DNA of 64,000 bases, from contig AP031356.1 of NCBI GenBank assembly GCA_037833965.1, positions 27,938,501-28,002,500 on the forward strand. The letters run 5' to 3'. The translations under genes were made by a program, and so were the position numbers. Below are positions 1-14,300 of the stretch, piece by piece; positions within the stretch are counted from its first letter, which is position 1, and each line of letters opens with the position of its first letter. Origin of the DNA: Marchantia polymorpha subsp. ruderalis. Lineage: Eukaryota > Streptophyta > Marchantiopsida > Marchantiales > Marchantiaceae. The notes under the pieces are model-generated. The model had not been told where the DNA came from, did not search any database, and worked only from the letters and a program-made list of their open reading frames with translations.

Positions 1-2057
1 AAAAATCGTTCTCTCAATACCATGCACAAATCAGGTGCTCAATAAACTACCCAGAGAGTCGATGACCTGGGGATGATCACGTTCGAAGGCTATTTGAGCC
101 ATAAAGATTCCAGGATTTTTATCACGAATGAAAGGTCGTGCCGATATACTTCCTTGTCCAGTCTTGTGGTGGCAAGATTCTGAATGGGAAGAGGGAGGCA
201 GGAGCCCGGAGCCGTCATCCGTTTACAGAAAATATGCGGATCCTTGTCCCCTACATGTGGCGACCAGAGGTCTTCACTCGGAATATCACTAATTACGCAC
301 ACGGTAGTAGGGCTTGAAATCAGCGACATTGACGAGAATTTCGAATTCACAGTGTGGTCATGAGAATTAAGACTATCATAGTTGAGCATCCAGTTCCAAC
401 TTGCCAACCAAAGTCAACAATCAGCTCAAGATTGGCTAATGATAGTGTCACACAGCTTGCTTTCTGGGACCGTATGAACAAGAGGAAAATATTTTCTTTG
501 CCAGTGAAAGAGGGTTACGCAGAATTCCTGCTCCCTACTCTCCTTCGTGAGGTGAGATTGGAAAGTCAACAGGACCATTAGGCTAATCCTCCGGCGTTTG
601 TGACATCATTTGAGAAGGGTACGTTCAACTCACCTCGAGGAGTGGTGAATCACATATCACCTGGAGGACGCACAATCTAATCAGTTGCTGCATGACAATA
701 GTGAGAGTTCCGCTTATCAGAGGGCACAGTGGAGGGGCAGAGAGGGAGAGAGAGAGGGAGAGAGCCAGGTGTTGCCATAAAGAACACTTGAGTCGGAGAG
801 AGCAGGTTCCTTCATGGGGACAAACAGTCTGATGATGAGGTGTTAGAGCAGAACAAATGTGGATGGAAGATAATCCACACCTGGAGGTCTTCTGCATGCC
901 TACAGTTAATTCTGTTCTGCACACTTTTGAAATGAGGGCAGAACGACCGTCGCCATGTCCTAAAACAACAACATGATGGGCAGGAACTCTGTGGTTGACA
1001 AAATATATTTCAGAACGGAGAAAATTCAGAATACAAGTCTTCGATCTTTGGAAAAAAAGTCAAGTTTTATCTGCTTCGCTCTCAGCTTTCGATCCGTTCT
1101 CCTTTGGTGTACTCGCTCGTCAAGCGACAAAAGTTTTTCCCGAACTGCAAAATCGTCCACTGTTATCACAAAATTCCTCACAAGAAACAAAAGGCTTTCT
1201 CAAGATTCCAAGCCTTTTACACGTGATCGTGCTGTCTCTTCGGGTTTGTAATGCTGTGGCTCCAAAAACATGACTGCGGAGAAACTGGGCTGTACTTAAT
1301 GCACATAAAGTGCATCACATGCTCTCGCATTTCCCAACACTCAACGTTGGAAATGAGTCACACCCACCAACAGAAAGTCACTCCTGCATTGCCGCTGTTT
1401 CTGTATCGAATTATCAATGAAGTACATGATCTACTTTTGAGAAAGAATTCAGGAAATGAATGTTAATTGCAGAAATCTCATTTCCCTGATTATGAATAAA
1501 AAGGATTCCGTTCTGGGATGCCACGCAAAGGTGGACATACTGTTCAGAGGGTGCCATGTCATAGACAGAAGAAACAGTAGAACCAAACTAGGAACGAAGT
1601 TCACGCGCAATGGAGACGAGCACAGCACGGAAGCGCAGCTAGTACGATTTGATTCGACACTAAAATATGCGGTCAAGAAGAGGACAAAAGCGGCCAAAGA
1701 CTCGGAATCAGAGTAGATTTTAGGTGGCTCTCTCGCACCCCTGTGAGCTCAAGCCCGGCCAAAGAGTCTACTAGAGCCTGAACAAGGTTTCCTAGTTTAT
1801 TCTCCACAAATCATACTTATTACTGTCTTTCGTGCAACTCCCGGGCACGCACTTCGACGAAATTCATCCATTCTTACGTACATGTGCAAACTAGGCCACG
1901 TTCAGCTCATTCCTTTTCGTGCTTTTGCCGAAGCTGTCGCTGTCTGTTTATCTACTTCTCGATACGGCGCTGGTAGATTTCAATTGGCGGATGCAGAGCC
2001 TGTCGTAGTTTAGCCTGTGGGCGCAGCCAGGGAAAAGGTTCGGATTGGAGAACGTGC
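1..2057. other. Spacer without a recognisable gene
   Basis: No open frame here reads like a known protein, and the open frames are short and overlap each other. The only visible structure is a purine-rich microsatellite-like tract of GAG/GAGA units around 735-770. The end of the stretch is presumably promoter and leader of the SDR gene that starts at 2058. An in-frame TAG at 1974 lies upstream of that start. Confidence 0.5.
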
Positions 2058-4777
2058 ATGACTTCGTGGGCTAGATACAGGGCTTGTGGGATCAAGAACA
2101 TGAAGAAAGAACTCAGATACCGAATTACAGCCGAGGATGTCACCGAGGGGATCGACGCCACAGGACTTATTGCAATTGTAACGGGTGAGCTTCTTCCTCA
2201 ATTATGATCAAAATGCACATCTTACAGGATTCTTCGACGCCCGTCTGCTCAATTTGAAAGAAGAAAGACGGGACCTTCGGCTTCCTGGTCTGCAACCGAT
2301 CGCTGACTCAATTTGCTCCGGGTTTCCTTCGATACTTGTCTAACAGCAGGCCGTGTGGGGTAGAGATGAAGCACAATTGGCTTGAGTGATCGTCCAGTTT
2401 GCCGTTTCCTTGACCACCAGCGATCGTGTCGTCAGTACGTCTTAAGGGATGATTTTGCAGCTACTGCAGTAATGGCCTGCAAGCCAAAGTCTTGAAAGCT
2501 CTTACTTCTTTCGATTCAAATGTTCCTCGAGTGTGGTTGGATCGGCCAGTTGTTACGTTTTAAGTTTTTTCTAGGCTCAATTCCGTAACTGTTCGCACGA
2601 AGGGGTCCAACTGAAAGTGCAGAAAGTTTCCGAGGAATCAAAGATGTGTGCCTGTTCTGGCGGCTGAAGAGAAGGAATACAACATGATTGATTGAGATGA
2701 GCTGGAAGTTAATTCAGTTGGTTAGATACAACAGGTGCTCTGGAATTGGGCGGTCGATTCGAGTTTTGCTGGTCGATTTACTGTGCAATTTGCGCCTGCA
2801 GGTGGTACAAGTGGAGTAGGAATAGAAACAGTTCGGGTACTGGCCCTACGTGGAGCATATGTGTTCATAGCAGCTCGCAACTATGACAAATATCTTGCTG
2901 CAAAGGAGAAGATCCTCGAAAGCAACTCCGTTGCTCAAATTGACTACCTCAACGTTGACCTTGCAAATCTGGCTTCGGTCCGAAAAGCTGCTTCAGAATT
3001 TCTGGCCACCAAGCTTCCGCTCAATATTCTCGTGTAAGGATCAACCTTCTTCCCCTCGACACGAGACCCAGCTGTTGACTACGTTCAAGTTTCAGTTCAG
3101 TGAAATTCTCGGACTGTCGTGTCGTATATTGTGCTGATTGATTCCTGATGTACAATAGAGAAATCAATACAGCATGCCTTTGGGAGACTTGAGTTCCTGG
3201 TTTAATTTTCTGTCGATTTTGCTAGCAGTATGGTAATCGCTTCGCCCTGTTTTCCTCAGAAATAACGCAGGTATCATGATGGTTCCATACCAACTTTCCG
3301 AGGACGGTATCGAGATGCAATTTGCAACGAACTATTTGGGTAGGCCGAAATTCCACCTGAGGAACATGGGCTAAGATTGTCGGTACAAGTGCATTTCCTA
3401 GACTACTGGTGTCAATTAGGCTTGTGGACAACTTCCGCTTATATTTGAAAGATTTGAACGGAGGCGTAGACTCCGAGCTTATGCACTTGAAAATCATCGA
3501 TTGCGTTCTGGTCGTATCTGCAGGTCACTGGCTGTTCACCAACCTTCTGCTCGGTAAGATGAAAAGGTCGGCTGAATCGGGGATCCAAGGAAGGATCGTA
3601 AATGTTGCCTCTTCATTCCAACTGACCTACAAAGGCGGCATCCGCTTTGATTCACTGAACGAGAAGGGCGGGTGAGTGCTGACTTCTCTGCGATTGTTTC
3701 GACGCTTCTATGCTTCTTGAAGTTGTCGGATTGTCTGTTCCATCAACATTGCTACAAATATATCTTCAGGCTGACCTGATGCCCTGTTTCGTTCAGGTAT
3801 AGCCCATACTACGCCTACGGTCAATCAAAAATTGCGAACATCCTTCATGCCAAGGAGTTGTCCGCTCAACTGGAGGTATATCGAAAAAAGTCAATTTCTT
3901 TGAATGCTGGGTGAAGATCTTGAATTTACTTTTTGGTTAGATCGAAAGGCACATATCTGAGATGACTGTGATGCAGAAATCCGGGGCTAATGTGACGGTC
4001 AACTCATGCCATCCTGGCGCAACGTTCACGAGTCTTCAAAGAGCTCTTCCCAGATACCTAACTGGTAAGTGAAACCATAGAATCGTACAGAATAAAGTGC
4101 CGTCACATTCTTAGTTCTCAGTTCTCTTTCAGATTCTCCTCTGAGAGTCTCGTTTGAAACTTGGAACCCCTGGAATCATATGCCGCCAGGTGCAGATATT
4201 CTGGTAGGAGATTGATGCCTTCCAGTTTCAAAGCAGGGTCTTGATCAAACTTCCCATCTGGATCCTGCAGGTGCTGTCAAGCTCTTCAGTGGAATTTTGT
4301 GGAAGACTCCAGCGCAGGTATGGGCCTTATATGTCAAAGCTTCAATATTCAAAATTTTTTCATGGTTCACTCGAGCTCTGAACGTTGGATAATTATGGTG
4401 TGTTTCTATCATTGTAACTTGAAGCAGCAATAGTAAAGACAATTTATGCCTCCACTTCCGACGGAGATTCGTGCTACATCCTGATGCTGTGGCATGTTTG
4501 TTATGAGCACCTGCAGGGAGCAGCAACCCAATGTTTTTTGGCACTGAGCCCAACTGTCAACTGTGTCAGTGGCGAGTATTTTTGCAATATGAAAGTGGCA
4601 GAGCCTGTGGAGATCGCATCTGACCCTGACCTGGCGAAGAAACTCTGGGATTACACCGTGAACTTGACATGCACGGCACAAACATACAACCCGGAGAGGA
4701 GCATCACTGTCACAGGAGTATCGTACGATTTAGGAAATCTAGAGAGAAGCCAACCGTCATCGCCGGCTGGTCGATAA
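2058..4777 (+). CDS. TIC32-like short-chain dehydrogenase/reductase (retinol dehydrogenase-type SDR)
   Basis: Eight exons, reconstructed by eye with GT-AG borders and continuous phase: 2058-2184, 2802-3033, 3260-3339, 3524-3671, 3797-3875, 3977-4064, 4271-4317, 4517-4777. They encode 353 residues. The cofactor-binding TGGTSGVG motif lies at residues 42-49 and is split by intron 1. NNAG is at 121-124, the VNVASS serine region at 172-177, and the catalytic YGQSK (Tyr203, Lys207) is followed by NSCHPG. The segment [20 protein letters not shown] and the [10 protein letters not shown]...SGEYF tail follow plant TIC32, an NADP-dependent calmodulin-binding SDR of the chloroplast inner envelope, and its relatives. 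The start is the first ATG after an in-frame stop at 1974. The N-terminus ([14 protein letters not shown]) is basic but not a clear transit peptide. The family is secure. TIC32 function is an inference, because land plants carry many TIC32-like SDRs acting on unknown substrates. Confidence 0.9.
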
Positions 4778-7700
4778 ATATTTCCGTAGCGAAGATTTGG
4801 AGAGGTGAAGGACGAGCTGGGGACGGTGCTGAGGACTAGAAGACAAACTGCAGGCCAGAGTTACTGGACATTGTCAAAAAAGCTCCCGACTGAGAGACTT
4901 CATGCCCCATTAGAGAACTTGACGACAGAACTGCAGGCACAATTTTGGCGGTGCTTAGAGAGCTCCCAATGTGGAAACGACTCTCCATCGGAAGCAGTTT
5001 AGAAGTTGAAGATGTCCAGAATCAGCTCAGACTTGGTTTACGAAATCCGAAAAACGTGTGAATTACTAGATGTACAGTCGGTTAAGTCGTTATACGTTTA
5101 CCTTACATCGCTACCGTAGTGAAGCTCTAAGAGCCCCCTGTAAGATGTCTGTGTGCTACACCCCCACAATGAGGTTGAGTGGAGCCATGTAAGGAGATCA
5201 ATATCGGCTCCAGCCCACGAAAAAAGTGTCATGTAAATCATGATATAGACTTGAACTGGGGATTCCAACTGCACATCATTATGCAGATGGCCCCAGAACA
5301 TAGAATTTCCAAATGCGAGGATGGCCTACAACGCCTTGGACACGTATGAGTCCATTGTCCTCGCCACTTTTGTTTTACTTACCGATATCCAGAATTGAAA
5401 AAACCCAATCGAGCAAGTATATTCCTCAAAGGTGCTGGTGTAAACTCACTTGAGATTGTGAATGCATGTATATTGGTCTCTTTTCTCTACGCATACTATA
5501 CCACGGTCTGTGTGATCCGGCTTAGGTGAAAGTCGACACTGCATTCAATACGAACTGGCCTCACGTGTTACACATGTCTGTCTGTAATTCGAACCATATG
5601 AAACCCTGCGACGAGCTTCACAGCCTTCCACGAATCCCCAATCAAACCCTAAGCTTGATAGGGTCAGGCCTAGAATTGTTCGGAACTCACTCGTTGCAGT
5701 ACGAAGAGACCAAAGTTCAACTCCGTTTTGGTCAAAGATTGGTGACTACATCCTGCACATACGGCTCCGTGATGGATGAATTGGAGATGAACAAAAAAGT
5801 TGATTCTCTGCCCTGGATTCTCTATTCGCTGTGCCATGTTAAGAGCACCATAATTAGAATGTGGGTCATCTCCGGCAGTCAGATTCCAACGTCCAGCTAA
5901 AAGTGCGATCTGAAGACGTGAAAAACAGATAAAACCCGGAGGAAGGAGAAGGGAGGATAGGATGTCGATTGAGACCAACCTTAACTTTTGAGCAGCCATG
6001 TAGCTTCCTCCAGGTCACAGGCATTATGTTGAAACCAAGAATAGTTGCAGAAGAAGGAAAGCAGGAGAAGTGAGCAGACGAGCTGCTCGCAGTGAGCGAA
6101 GGGTCAACGACACGATATGGCCACGATGGCGTGGGCAGCCGACCATTACAGATGTGCTGTAAATAACAGCAGCTGAAGATACGTACAGACTGAAACAGTT
6201 CACAACTAGTGTCTCCTTGGTAGTCAAATCTCAATCCAAGTGGGTCCAACCAAACAACCAATCATCAAATGTTTTAAACAGATGTCAGAAACTGGTGTTG
6301 AGAAAGCCGACTCAAATCTGAACAAGAGGTTCTACCCGAAGTCATAGCAAACATGATCCAACTTTTTCTTACCCAATAGATTGCTGCCTTGTATGAAGCC
6401 AGATGGATTCCGTAAACCTGGGCAACTTGGAGCGCTAGGACCGGCTTCAGCGTGTGGAATTGATCTTTGGCTCACTTGTGTAGATGGGAGAATGTTGTAA
6501 AAATGAGAGAAGATGCTGGTGAGAGAAGATGCTGGTCATAGACGAAGTTACTAAGAATTAGAGCTGCATTTTTTAGTCTCCACATAGACAACACTTGATA
6601 TATTTCCGTCAACTTCAAGAAATGCCGCGTGGGGTCGCTTTTGTTGACTAAATCTTGCAAGTCTGATTCCGTTATCTGGAGTGTAATGCAAAGGAAGAAG
6701 CCACGTATTGAAAGTACGGAGATACAGCAAGTATGTTGCCTGTTTGACTACAAAGTTGACTCTACTGTACTGATTCGCATCAAATCCCAATCTGGACGAG
6801 TTGAGTCCAGATGTTTTGCTATTGTTGACGATCAGATTCTCGAATTGCTCGTGAGAATAGCTGAAGATTGGATTCCGACTGACATATTTTCATTATCTTA
6901 CTAATCATGCCTACTCCACTTATATTTTAATGTTAGAATCCTCCTTTGAAGTTTCGGTTCCAACTCCGTCTTTCAAAATGGCTGTGTTCCGTAAACTCCA
7001 CCTAGAAGTGTTTTCTGCAGTTTCTTATGCGGCTTTCGCATTTGACTGGATATTGCCCAATCCAAGAAGTGGTTTCACTACGTCAAGTTGTGGGTATTCC
7101 ACTGTCCACACGGTCCGTGGCACCGCTCATTGTGTCGTGGAATCGTTTCTCTTCTTGCGGCTTGAAATTTTTCAGCATGTTGTCCCTCCCTGAAATCTAG
7201 AGAATATCGAATTTACCAAGGTGTATACTACAGGATCCTATTTAGTTACAGTGGGCTGAAGAGCTGGACCGAGATGGGAATCGATACTTTTATCTAAAAC
7301 TAATGTGACACGTAAATGAAGGAGACCGAATAAAGTGACCTATTATATCACCTTTTTTACTACTCACAGTTACCCCTCATTAGGTTGCTTGTGTTTGTGT
7401 GCGATGCAAAATGTATCCTCGGTGAGGTTGTGTTGCCATATACTCATATTTACAACCTGAACATCCTTCACATCAACTTTTTAATGGGCAGACTGACTGA
7501 GGTTGGAACCTACTACTGGATGACCCAGGTAAGAACCTACTCAAGTAGGAACAGTGCCTAAATTCACACAACGACACAACCTGACAGAAGTTTTTTCATC
7601 TTCAGGCGAGCAAGTTACAAAAGAGTCTCGCATCGTGTCCATATTTTCTCGTAGGGGACAATTTTTTTTTGAAGTTGAAGATTTATCATGATGAGATAAA

Positions 7701-7946
7701 TAAGGATCACAAGCACCAGTTCCAACAAGAAAAAAAAATCAATCGTGTGTCATGTCCACAACGACACTGATCAGATCAAAGCTCTGAGGCATTAGTGTGT
7801 CGAGTATCCGAACGCACAAGACATCTGATTTCATCGAATATAGACAATCCTTCGCAAATGTGACAAATTTTTGAATGAAATAATCGGAAAAACCTGTAAT
7901 TTGTGTAGAATGAATATGTTGAACTTTACAAATCTTTCGATTACTG
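4778..7946. other. Spacer between the SDR gene and the 3' end of RPAC1
   Basis: About 3.2 kb with only short, mutually overlapping open frames and no recognisable protein on either strand. It contains a telo-box-like AAACCCTAA at 5644-5652 and an exact 16-bp tandem duplication at 6505-6536. The sequence becomes more AT-rich towards 7300-7900, where the 3' untranslated region of the minus-strand RPAC1 gene must lie. Confidence 0.5.
6505..6536. repeat. 16-bp perfect tandem duplication
   Basis: The unit GAGAGAAGATGCTGGT occurs twice back to back (6505-6520 and 6521-6536) with no mismatch. This looks like a recent slippage or break-repair duplication in non-coding sequence. Confidence 0.9.
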
Positions 7947-10900
7947 TCAGGACAATTCAGCAATTATCCGTTGACACTTATCTATAAGAATCTTGATAGC
8001 CTCAGTAAAAAGCACATTCGGAGGGAGAGATCCAGTAGACTCTATTGTGACTGCACATTACAACAATCAAAATGACGCCAGTGATAAGTATTTTCCATAA
8101 CTTCAACATTAAAACATCTCACATAAATGCATACAAGAAAAACAACCTTCCACAGCCACTGAAGACAAAAAGGCTAAGCACATACAAATAAAGTGCTCCT
8201 TCAAGCGCCGCAAAGACACACGCTTCTCCCAGTCTTCACCCCTTACGCACTCTCGGCAAAGAGTGCAATCCCTGGGTCTCGCAGCTTTTACCCCTTTTCT
8301 CCCTGCGACAAAACCAACACCGAGCAATGTTTCTTTTAAAGTCCTAGTCGAGTGTCATAAAATGAAATAAAAATTCTTGACAATATACTCCACCTGAGGT
8401 ATATAGACATCTTATAACTTTATGGGGTACATTTCTTGGCACAATTCTTCCTGTGACATTCAAAGACTCCAGTCTTCATAATAGAGAGAGCAACAAGACA
8501 GGCTTGTTAGTAATTGAATCTAGAGAAGCGAACTGTGTCAGAGCAACTACATAAGATTCTTCAAGGTGGCTTAAGGTGCAACAGCCTATTTTTTACCCCC
8601 CTTCGGCTGGGATGTGTGAAGTTGGGCGTTGTTCATAATATTACGACAGAGTGTTCAAAATTAATTCCCTGGAACTTCTTTGATGGCCATGACCATCAAC
8701 TAGAAGATTTCAAAGGAGGACAAAATCTCCACCAGAATCCACCAAAAAATAATTAACTCTATCTTCATCGCCTGAAGGTAGCATTATATAAAATCTCAAC
8801 AAATGTTTGCATGCCATAAGTCCGGAGAGTATACTGACGAAAATAAGGAAAAAGGGAAACTCTAAGCATCGTAATATCTGAGAGAGTACTAGACTCTAGT
8901 TTTGATAAACCCTCTGCTCATTTACTTCATATGTTATGGCAATCGGAATTTGTCTTCATGTTTTACAGAAACCTACTTCGTAAGAGGAATAGAGAATATA
9001 AAATCGCACCTTTTCCCAAGTCTTCGATATCGAAAACTTTCGCTGGACACTTAGCAACAAGCTCCTCCGCAAGATCATCTTCTAGAACTTCTGTTAGTAC
9101 AATCTGCACAACGTCCAAGGAGTTTATGGCTAAACGCTAGCATGTCACGCGTCTGTTTTCCCAAGCACTTCATATTGTATGTGCTTTGCTGTAAGTATGT
9201 AACAATCTTAAATCTGTTAACAATAACAAAACCCATGTTCAATGAAAGACGAGCAAGCTCTAGTGACTAGAGGCTACTCAGAGATTTTCAGCAAGCTCGC
9301 TGTCTTATCAGATCCAAACAGGTACGCAAGTCGACGAATCCACCTACCTCTGGATGCATTCTATATCTTGCTGTGGCAACTGGCGACCACTTCGCATGTG
9401 TCTTCCCAATGCCTTTTATGGCATGACACTCAAGTTCAATTGCCTGAAGTGAAGATGAATATACTAGTTGATCAGTGATAAGAAAGAGATGACTATTTTG
9501 ATATTTCGAACAGAAAATGAGTTCGCAACCAAGACAATTCAGAGCGTCAAAAGAGGATGGATTTTAGCTGGACAAAGACCCTCTAACATGTAGAAACACA
9601 GGAGACGCCCAAGGAAGACATAATTTGTGAAGCTTACTTGACCAGGTCGAAGTTTTGCAATAGTAATATCTGGATACTGGGAACATATTGGACTACTTGC
9701 AAATTCAGGAAGTTTGTCCTGACCACAACCAAAAGCAGTGAACTTTGTCTTCGTGTCGAAAGGCATCTCACTTCCTTCAGGCAACCATATTAACTGCTCC
9801 GACTTCACTGCCAAGAGCGAACCAAGGTGTGAGTAATGAGCTCTCCAAGGTCATATCTACTTACCTATTTTGATGTATTTTCGCTGATCACTTTGGGTTA
9901 TTTTCTTCAAAATTGGCACGAAAAAATTCCAGCTCATATACACATGCATACTTCGTCTCCTTGCACTTAGAAGTACCTAAAATTTGTGAAACTCCTTGAT
10001 GAGTACAAAAAAAGAACTCTGTTTGTAGCATAAGATACATAAGAGGGTTCTATTTTCTATAACATGGATGTTGGGCAAAGCACCTGAGGCATTGTTGACG
10101 CGATCTCCTTTTCGAGTACAAACCACATTAAGTTTGAAAACAATAGTGTTCTTCTCGTTGGCATTTTCGTCATCTGCGAGTAATACCGATTATAAGTTCA
10201 AGAGGAGAATAGCCTGGTGCGACAAATCTACGGCATGTGAACTTAAACTCTGACAGTTAAAAGCAAATTCATCAACTAATAATAGGACACAAGTCATATT
10301 ATTCTTCCCCAAGAAATCTGGACATGATCTGCAAAATAGTTACCTGCTTTATATTCGAAATGACGTGGATCTGCCTTTATCGGTATCATGCCAAGACGAT
10401 GAGCCAAAACCTCATCTTGGATGACCGATGTGTTGTTGGCAATAAAAACTTTCTCTATGGCCATCGTGGGCACCTGAAACACGAAACCATATACTTAAAC
10501 ATTACTTTATAGACTTTACAAGACTGGACTTTACTTTCTTCTTGTTAAAAAAATGTAATTATTTTAAGTTTGAGCACTCAAGTTACGTTCCTGATGGTCA
10601 CTAATATGACGTGAGCCAACATTATAAGCATTTCCAAACCAGCTCTCTAATCGGTTGATTGCAACTTCTTTAATAATCGACTTCCACAGTTGAGTTCCTT
10701 TTTCCAGTTCTAGACTGTGAAAAAAAATTGTATTATACAACGCACTAAAAGATGAAAACAGTTCGCCCGAGAAAATTTCTAGGTACTCCTGATAGTGCTT
10801 TCCTGACTGACCACACTGAGAATCAAAATCTGCGCTAAGTGCGAAACTGAAAATTTCCCACCAACCTCTGCGAGTAAGATTCTCCGAAAAGCATTGGCAA

Positions 10901-11301
10901 GCGCGGCATCGATTCCAATCATATCAAACTCCATATCATCATCGTTGATATATTTTACTTCAACCTTAAAAGATTTCTTAAAATCCTCCAAACGTAAACT
11001 GTTGTCCACCCCAAAAGCCATGTACGCTCCCGAATACTGAACCGACTCAGTCTGCACTCCACTTTCCCAAACTTAGGAAGCCAAAATTTGTACCAAAGCA
11101 GCGCGCAGATAAATTGCGACAGAGAATGCAGTACCTATTTGACAACACGAGCAATAAAAGGTCACAAGGTAGGTCAAATACACGTACATAAGAAGGGGCA
11201 TCAGCAGCACACACGACCCGCGTACGCTGCAATTCCAGATGAGCCGGCAGCTCGCCTTTGGGCAAATCCGGCAGATCCATCACAGAAGGTCGATCCTTCA
11301 T
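7947..11301 (-). CDS. DNA-directed RNA polymerases I and III subunit RPAC1 (AC40 / POLR1C orthologue)
   Basis: Nine exons on the minus strand: 11301-11188, 11051-10866, 10473-10344, 10173-10084, 9807-9638, 9443-9348, 9103-9010, 8302-8186, 8050-7947. All have GT-AG borders, the phase is continuous, and the product is 366 residues, close to the usual family length. RPAC1 pairs with RPAC2 to form the alpha-like assembly platform shared by RNA polymerases I (rRNA) and III (tRNA, 5S) in the nucleus. Visible hallmarks are [20 protein letters not shown] near the N-terminus and VQYSGAY at 42-48. [10 protein letters not shown] (91-100) is followed by [32 protein letters not shown] (101-132). Further on are [33 protein letters not shown] and the CTLCREC cysteine cluster (306-312). 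The C-terminus is [18 protein letters not shown]. The start is the first ATG giving a family-like N-terminus. It lies head to head with the PHAX gene, separated by an AT-rich spacer. No anomaly was seen. Confidence 0.97.
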
Positions 11302-14300
11302 TTTGGAAGCCAAGATTACAAATTGCCCGCGGACTTCAATTTGGTCCACGGACGCTGCCTTCAACACGATTGCAAATCCCGCTGATAGTACAGTCGATGT
11401 CCCGTGCAATGCCCTCGTTCAGTCCAGTTTCTTCTCCCTGGTCCTACACTGCACCAGCGAATTCGTCTGCAGCGAAATTCTCCAGGGGACGGCGTGAAAA
11501 CCTCTTAAACCTTAAACCCTTCCCGTAGTTTTCCACCGTAGGTAACTTTTGTTCACGTGCTAGATGGATTAAAAAATTTTACATAAATTCTGTGATATAA
11601 TTATTTGAAATTTTTTAATTCCATATTTTTAAAACAAAATAATTTTTATGCATAATTTTTAAAATATATAAGAACCAAAATCCGATCTATCTTGTATATT
11701 GCATGATTTCAAAACAAAATTCAGATGGAAGATATATATATATATATATAGTATTAAGATTGTATGTCATTTAAATAAGATATTATGAAAATACATGTTT
11801 TTTAATTATTTTTGAATCATGCTAATACATCATGAAATAAAAAACATGCACTTTAATTTGAAAATTTATGTGTCACAAAATATAACTTAAAAAAATAAAA
11901 ATAATATTTATCGAACTATTTTATTTATGTCTGTGAATGATTATGGATCAAAACATGTAATAAAAATTTAATTCAGTTACTTTTAAAAACATTTTTAAAA
12001 TATCAAGTCATTTTCATATATTATTTCATGAAAAAAAATTTAATTATCTTCATATTGTGTGTATGGATTTTTTGATAATAAATTACATTAACTTTCATAG
12101 ACATTCTAACAGTATTATTTTTGTATCTGGATTTAACAAGTACAATAATTTTTGTAAATTAAATCTTAATTTAGAAGTAAAAATATTTTTGGCATGATAA
12201 TGAAATATTTTGCACATTTTTCTTTATCGAACATGATTTCATTTCTAAATTTAAATTTCACACACAAAATCTCATGATAAGAACTGTTAATGGATTTTAT
12301 AAATTAACATTTCAACTCATTTACTTCATAAAAATCACATTTTTTTTTTTTAAATTACTATTATTATTTTTTGAAATTTTAAAATTGATTGATTAGCACG
12401 TAATTTATAATATATGAATTTTTCCAAATAGAACATGAATGTAAAGTATATGAGCAATGATATCAACCGATTGATGTGATTATCAAAAAAAAATATTTTA
12501 AAAATTGGAATATATAGATAATAAATCATTACAAAAGTTTATTATCCAACTTTAGTTCATTTACAATGCAACTTTGCACACTTGACACTGGTGCACTAGT
12601 ATGTTTAAAACTATCTAATGATTTTGTAATTTTTATGAATATATATACTAAAATTATATATTAAAAATAGATGAATTTATCATAAATATGAGAAATTAGA
12701 CTATTATGCAATCTTTTGCAATGTACATCTATATTTAAATATAATATTTATCATAGTAGTTATTATATACATATAAACATTACTTATCTAAATTGTGTTA
12801 ATCATTGTTTTAGTGTAAGACTAGTCTCAAATCTTATAAAGTATGTTGAGTGTAGTAGTTATGACTGGCATGTCTTCATCTCAATTATATTTTTATCAAT
12901 AAATAATTACAACCCCTATCAACAATTGTTAATTGTGGAGTATTCATATTTGTGCAAAAAATGATGTTTATTCATATAATTGAACCTCATGATTTATTAA
13001 TGTGAAGAAAAATCATTTACGTTTTGTAATAATTATTTGCAGCTTTAATTGTTGCATTTTCATGCGTCACATACTGCATGCAAATGCAACGCAATGTTCA
13101 ACTTCACTATCAAAGGGGAATGTGTTGGAGATATGAAATTTATGTAATGAGTGGAAACTGCAGATTTGGATTAGTCACAAGTAATCAATTGTTAACTCTA
13201 TCCACGGAAAAGAACCATCTAAAAGAAACCCTATATATTTGCATAATATGTAGAAAAATAAATTTTAGTTATCTATAGTTAAAAATCTGTTTGTTGAAGT
13301 TTTCAATGATTGCAACAAGAGATTATAGTGTTGCAGATGATTCTCTATCTCTAATTTATGTAGATAATCCTATCAATTTATTTTGTGTGTTATATATTTC
13401 AATGCGTCAAACATGAAATTTGCAATAGAATATTTATACAATTTTATGAAAACTAGTGAAATGTCTCAATGCATTAGACAATGAAGTGAAAATTGTATCA
13501 GATCCAATATTGAAGATTCATAAATCTTGAGAGAAAATATTTTAATAATGAACAGGTAAAACGTAAGAATTGTTAAAAGGAAGATTTTCAAGGACAATCA
13601 TTAATAAAAATATATAAAGTAGAAGCTGCCATCGTGCCCGCAGTCTGACATTGTTTTCGAGCTACCGTAGTACATGGATTTCATACACAAATGACGCCAT
13701 TGGAACATAACGAAGTAAACACCTCATTCTAAACCCTAATGCAATCTCCAATCCAGGAAGTGGAATTGGTATATCAAATTTGAATGTCTGGGTTCAGGCC
13801 GAGCGTCCTTTAATGGAACAGTCTGTGCAAATGACGATTGAAGGGTCTCTTTCCGGGGACTGCAAAGTCGGATCAGCATTTCAAAGTGGCTCTCTCCAGC
13901 ACAGATAGCCCTGAGGATTGGTTGCTTTTCAAATATGGCGCGGAAATGAAATTTTTAATTATCAAAGGTAGGAGCTCGACGAACTGCACAATCTCCTCTG
14001 ATTTTGAGTACGATTTTCTTGAAGTGACAAGGTAGTTCTCGCCATATTCGTGAATGTATTGATCCGAATTCATTACAGATTCTGATCATGAAGCACTATG
14101 TCGTTGAGTAACCAGTTATTTGCCTCATAGGTTCTTGATTATCTTTAATTGTGTGAGAAGGATCCCGCGTTGTGTATATAAATGTCAAAATATCGCAATC
14201 GGAATTGACCACAATCTAACTTTGGAATGGTCTGTTTTGTAGGAATTCGCCTGAACGGCTGAGTAGTGACCAGAACTTGGCCCATTTGTTGAGGTCTTGT

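Noticed and set aside
5866..6261. 131-codon minus frame between SDR and RPAC1
   Set aside because: The translation has no domain, there is no supporting exon structure, and it overlaps other frames.
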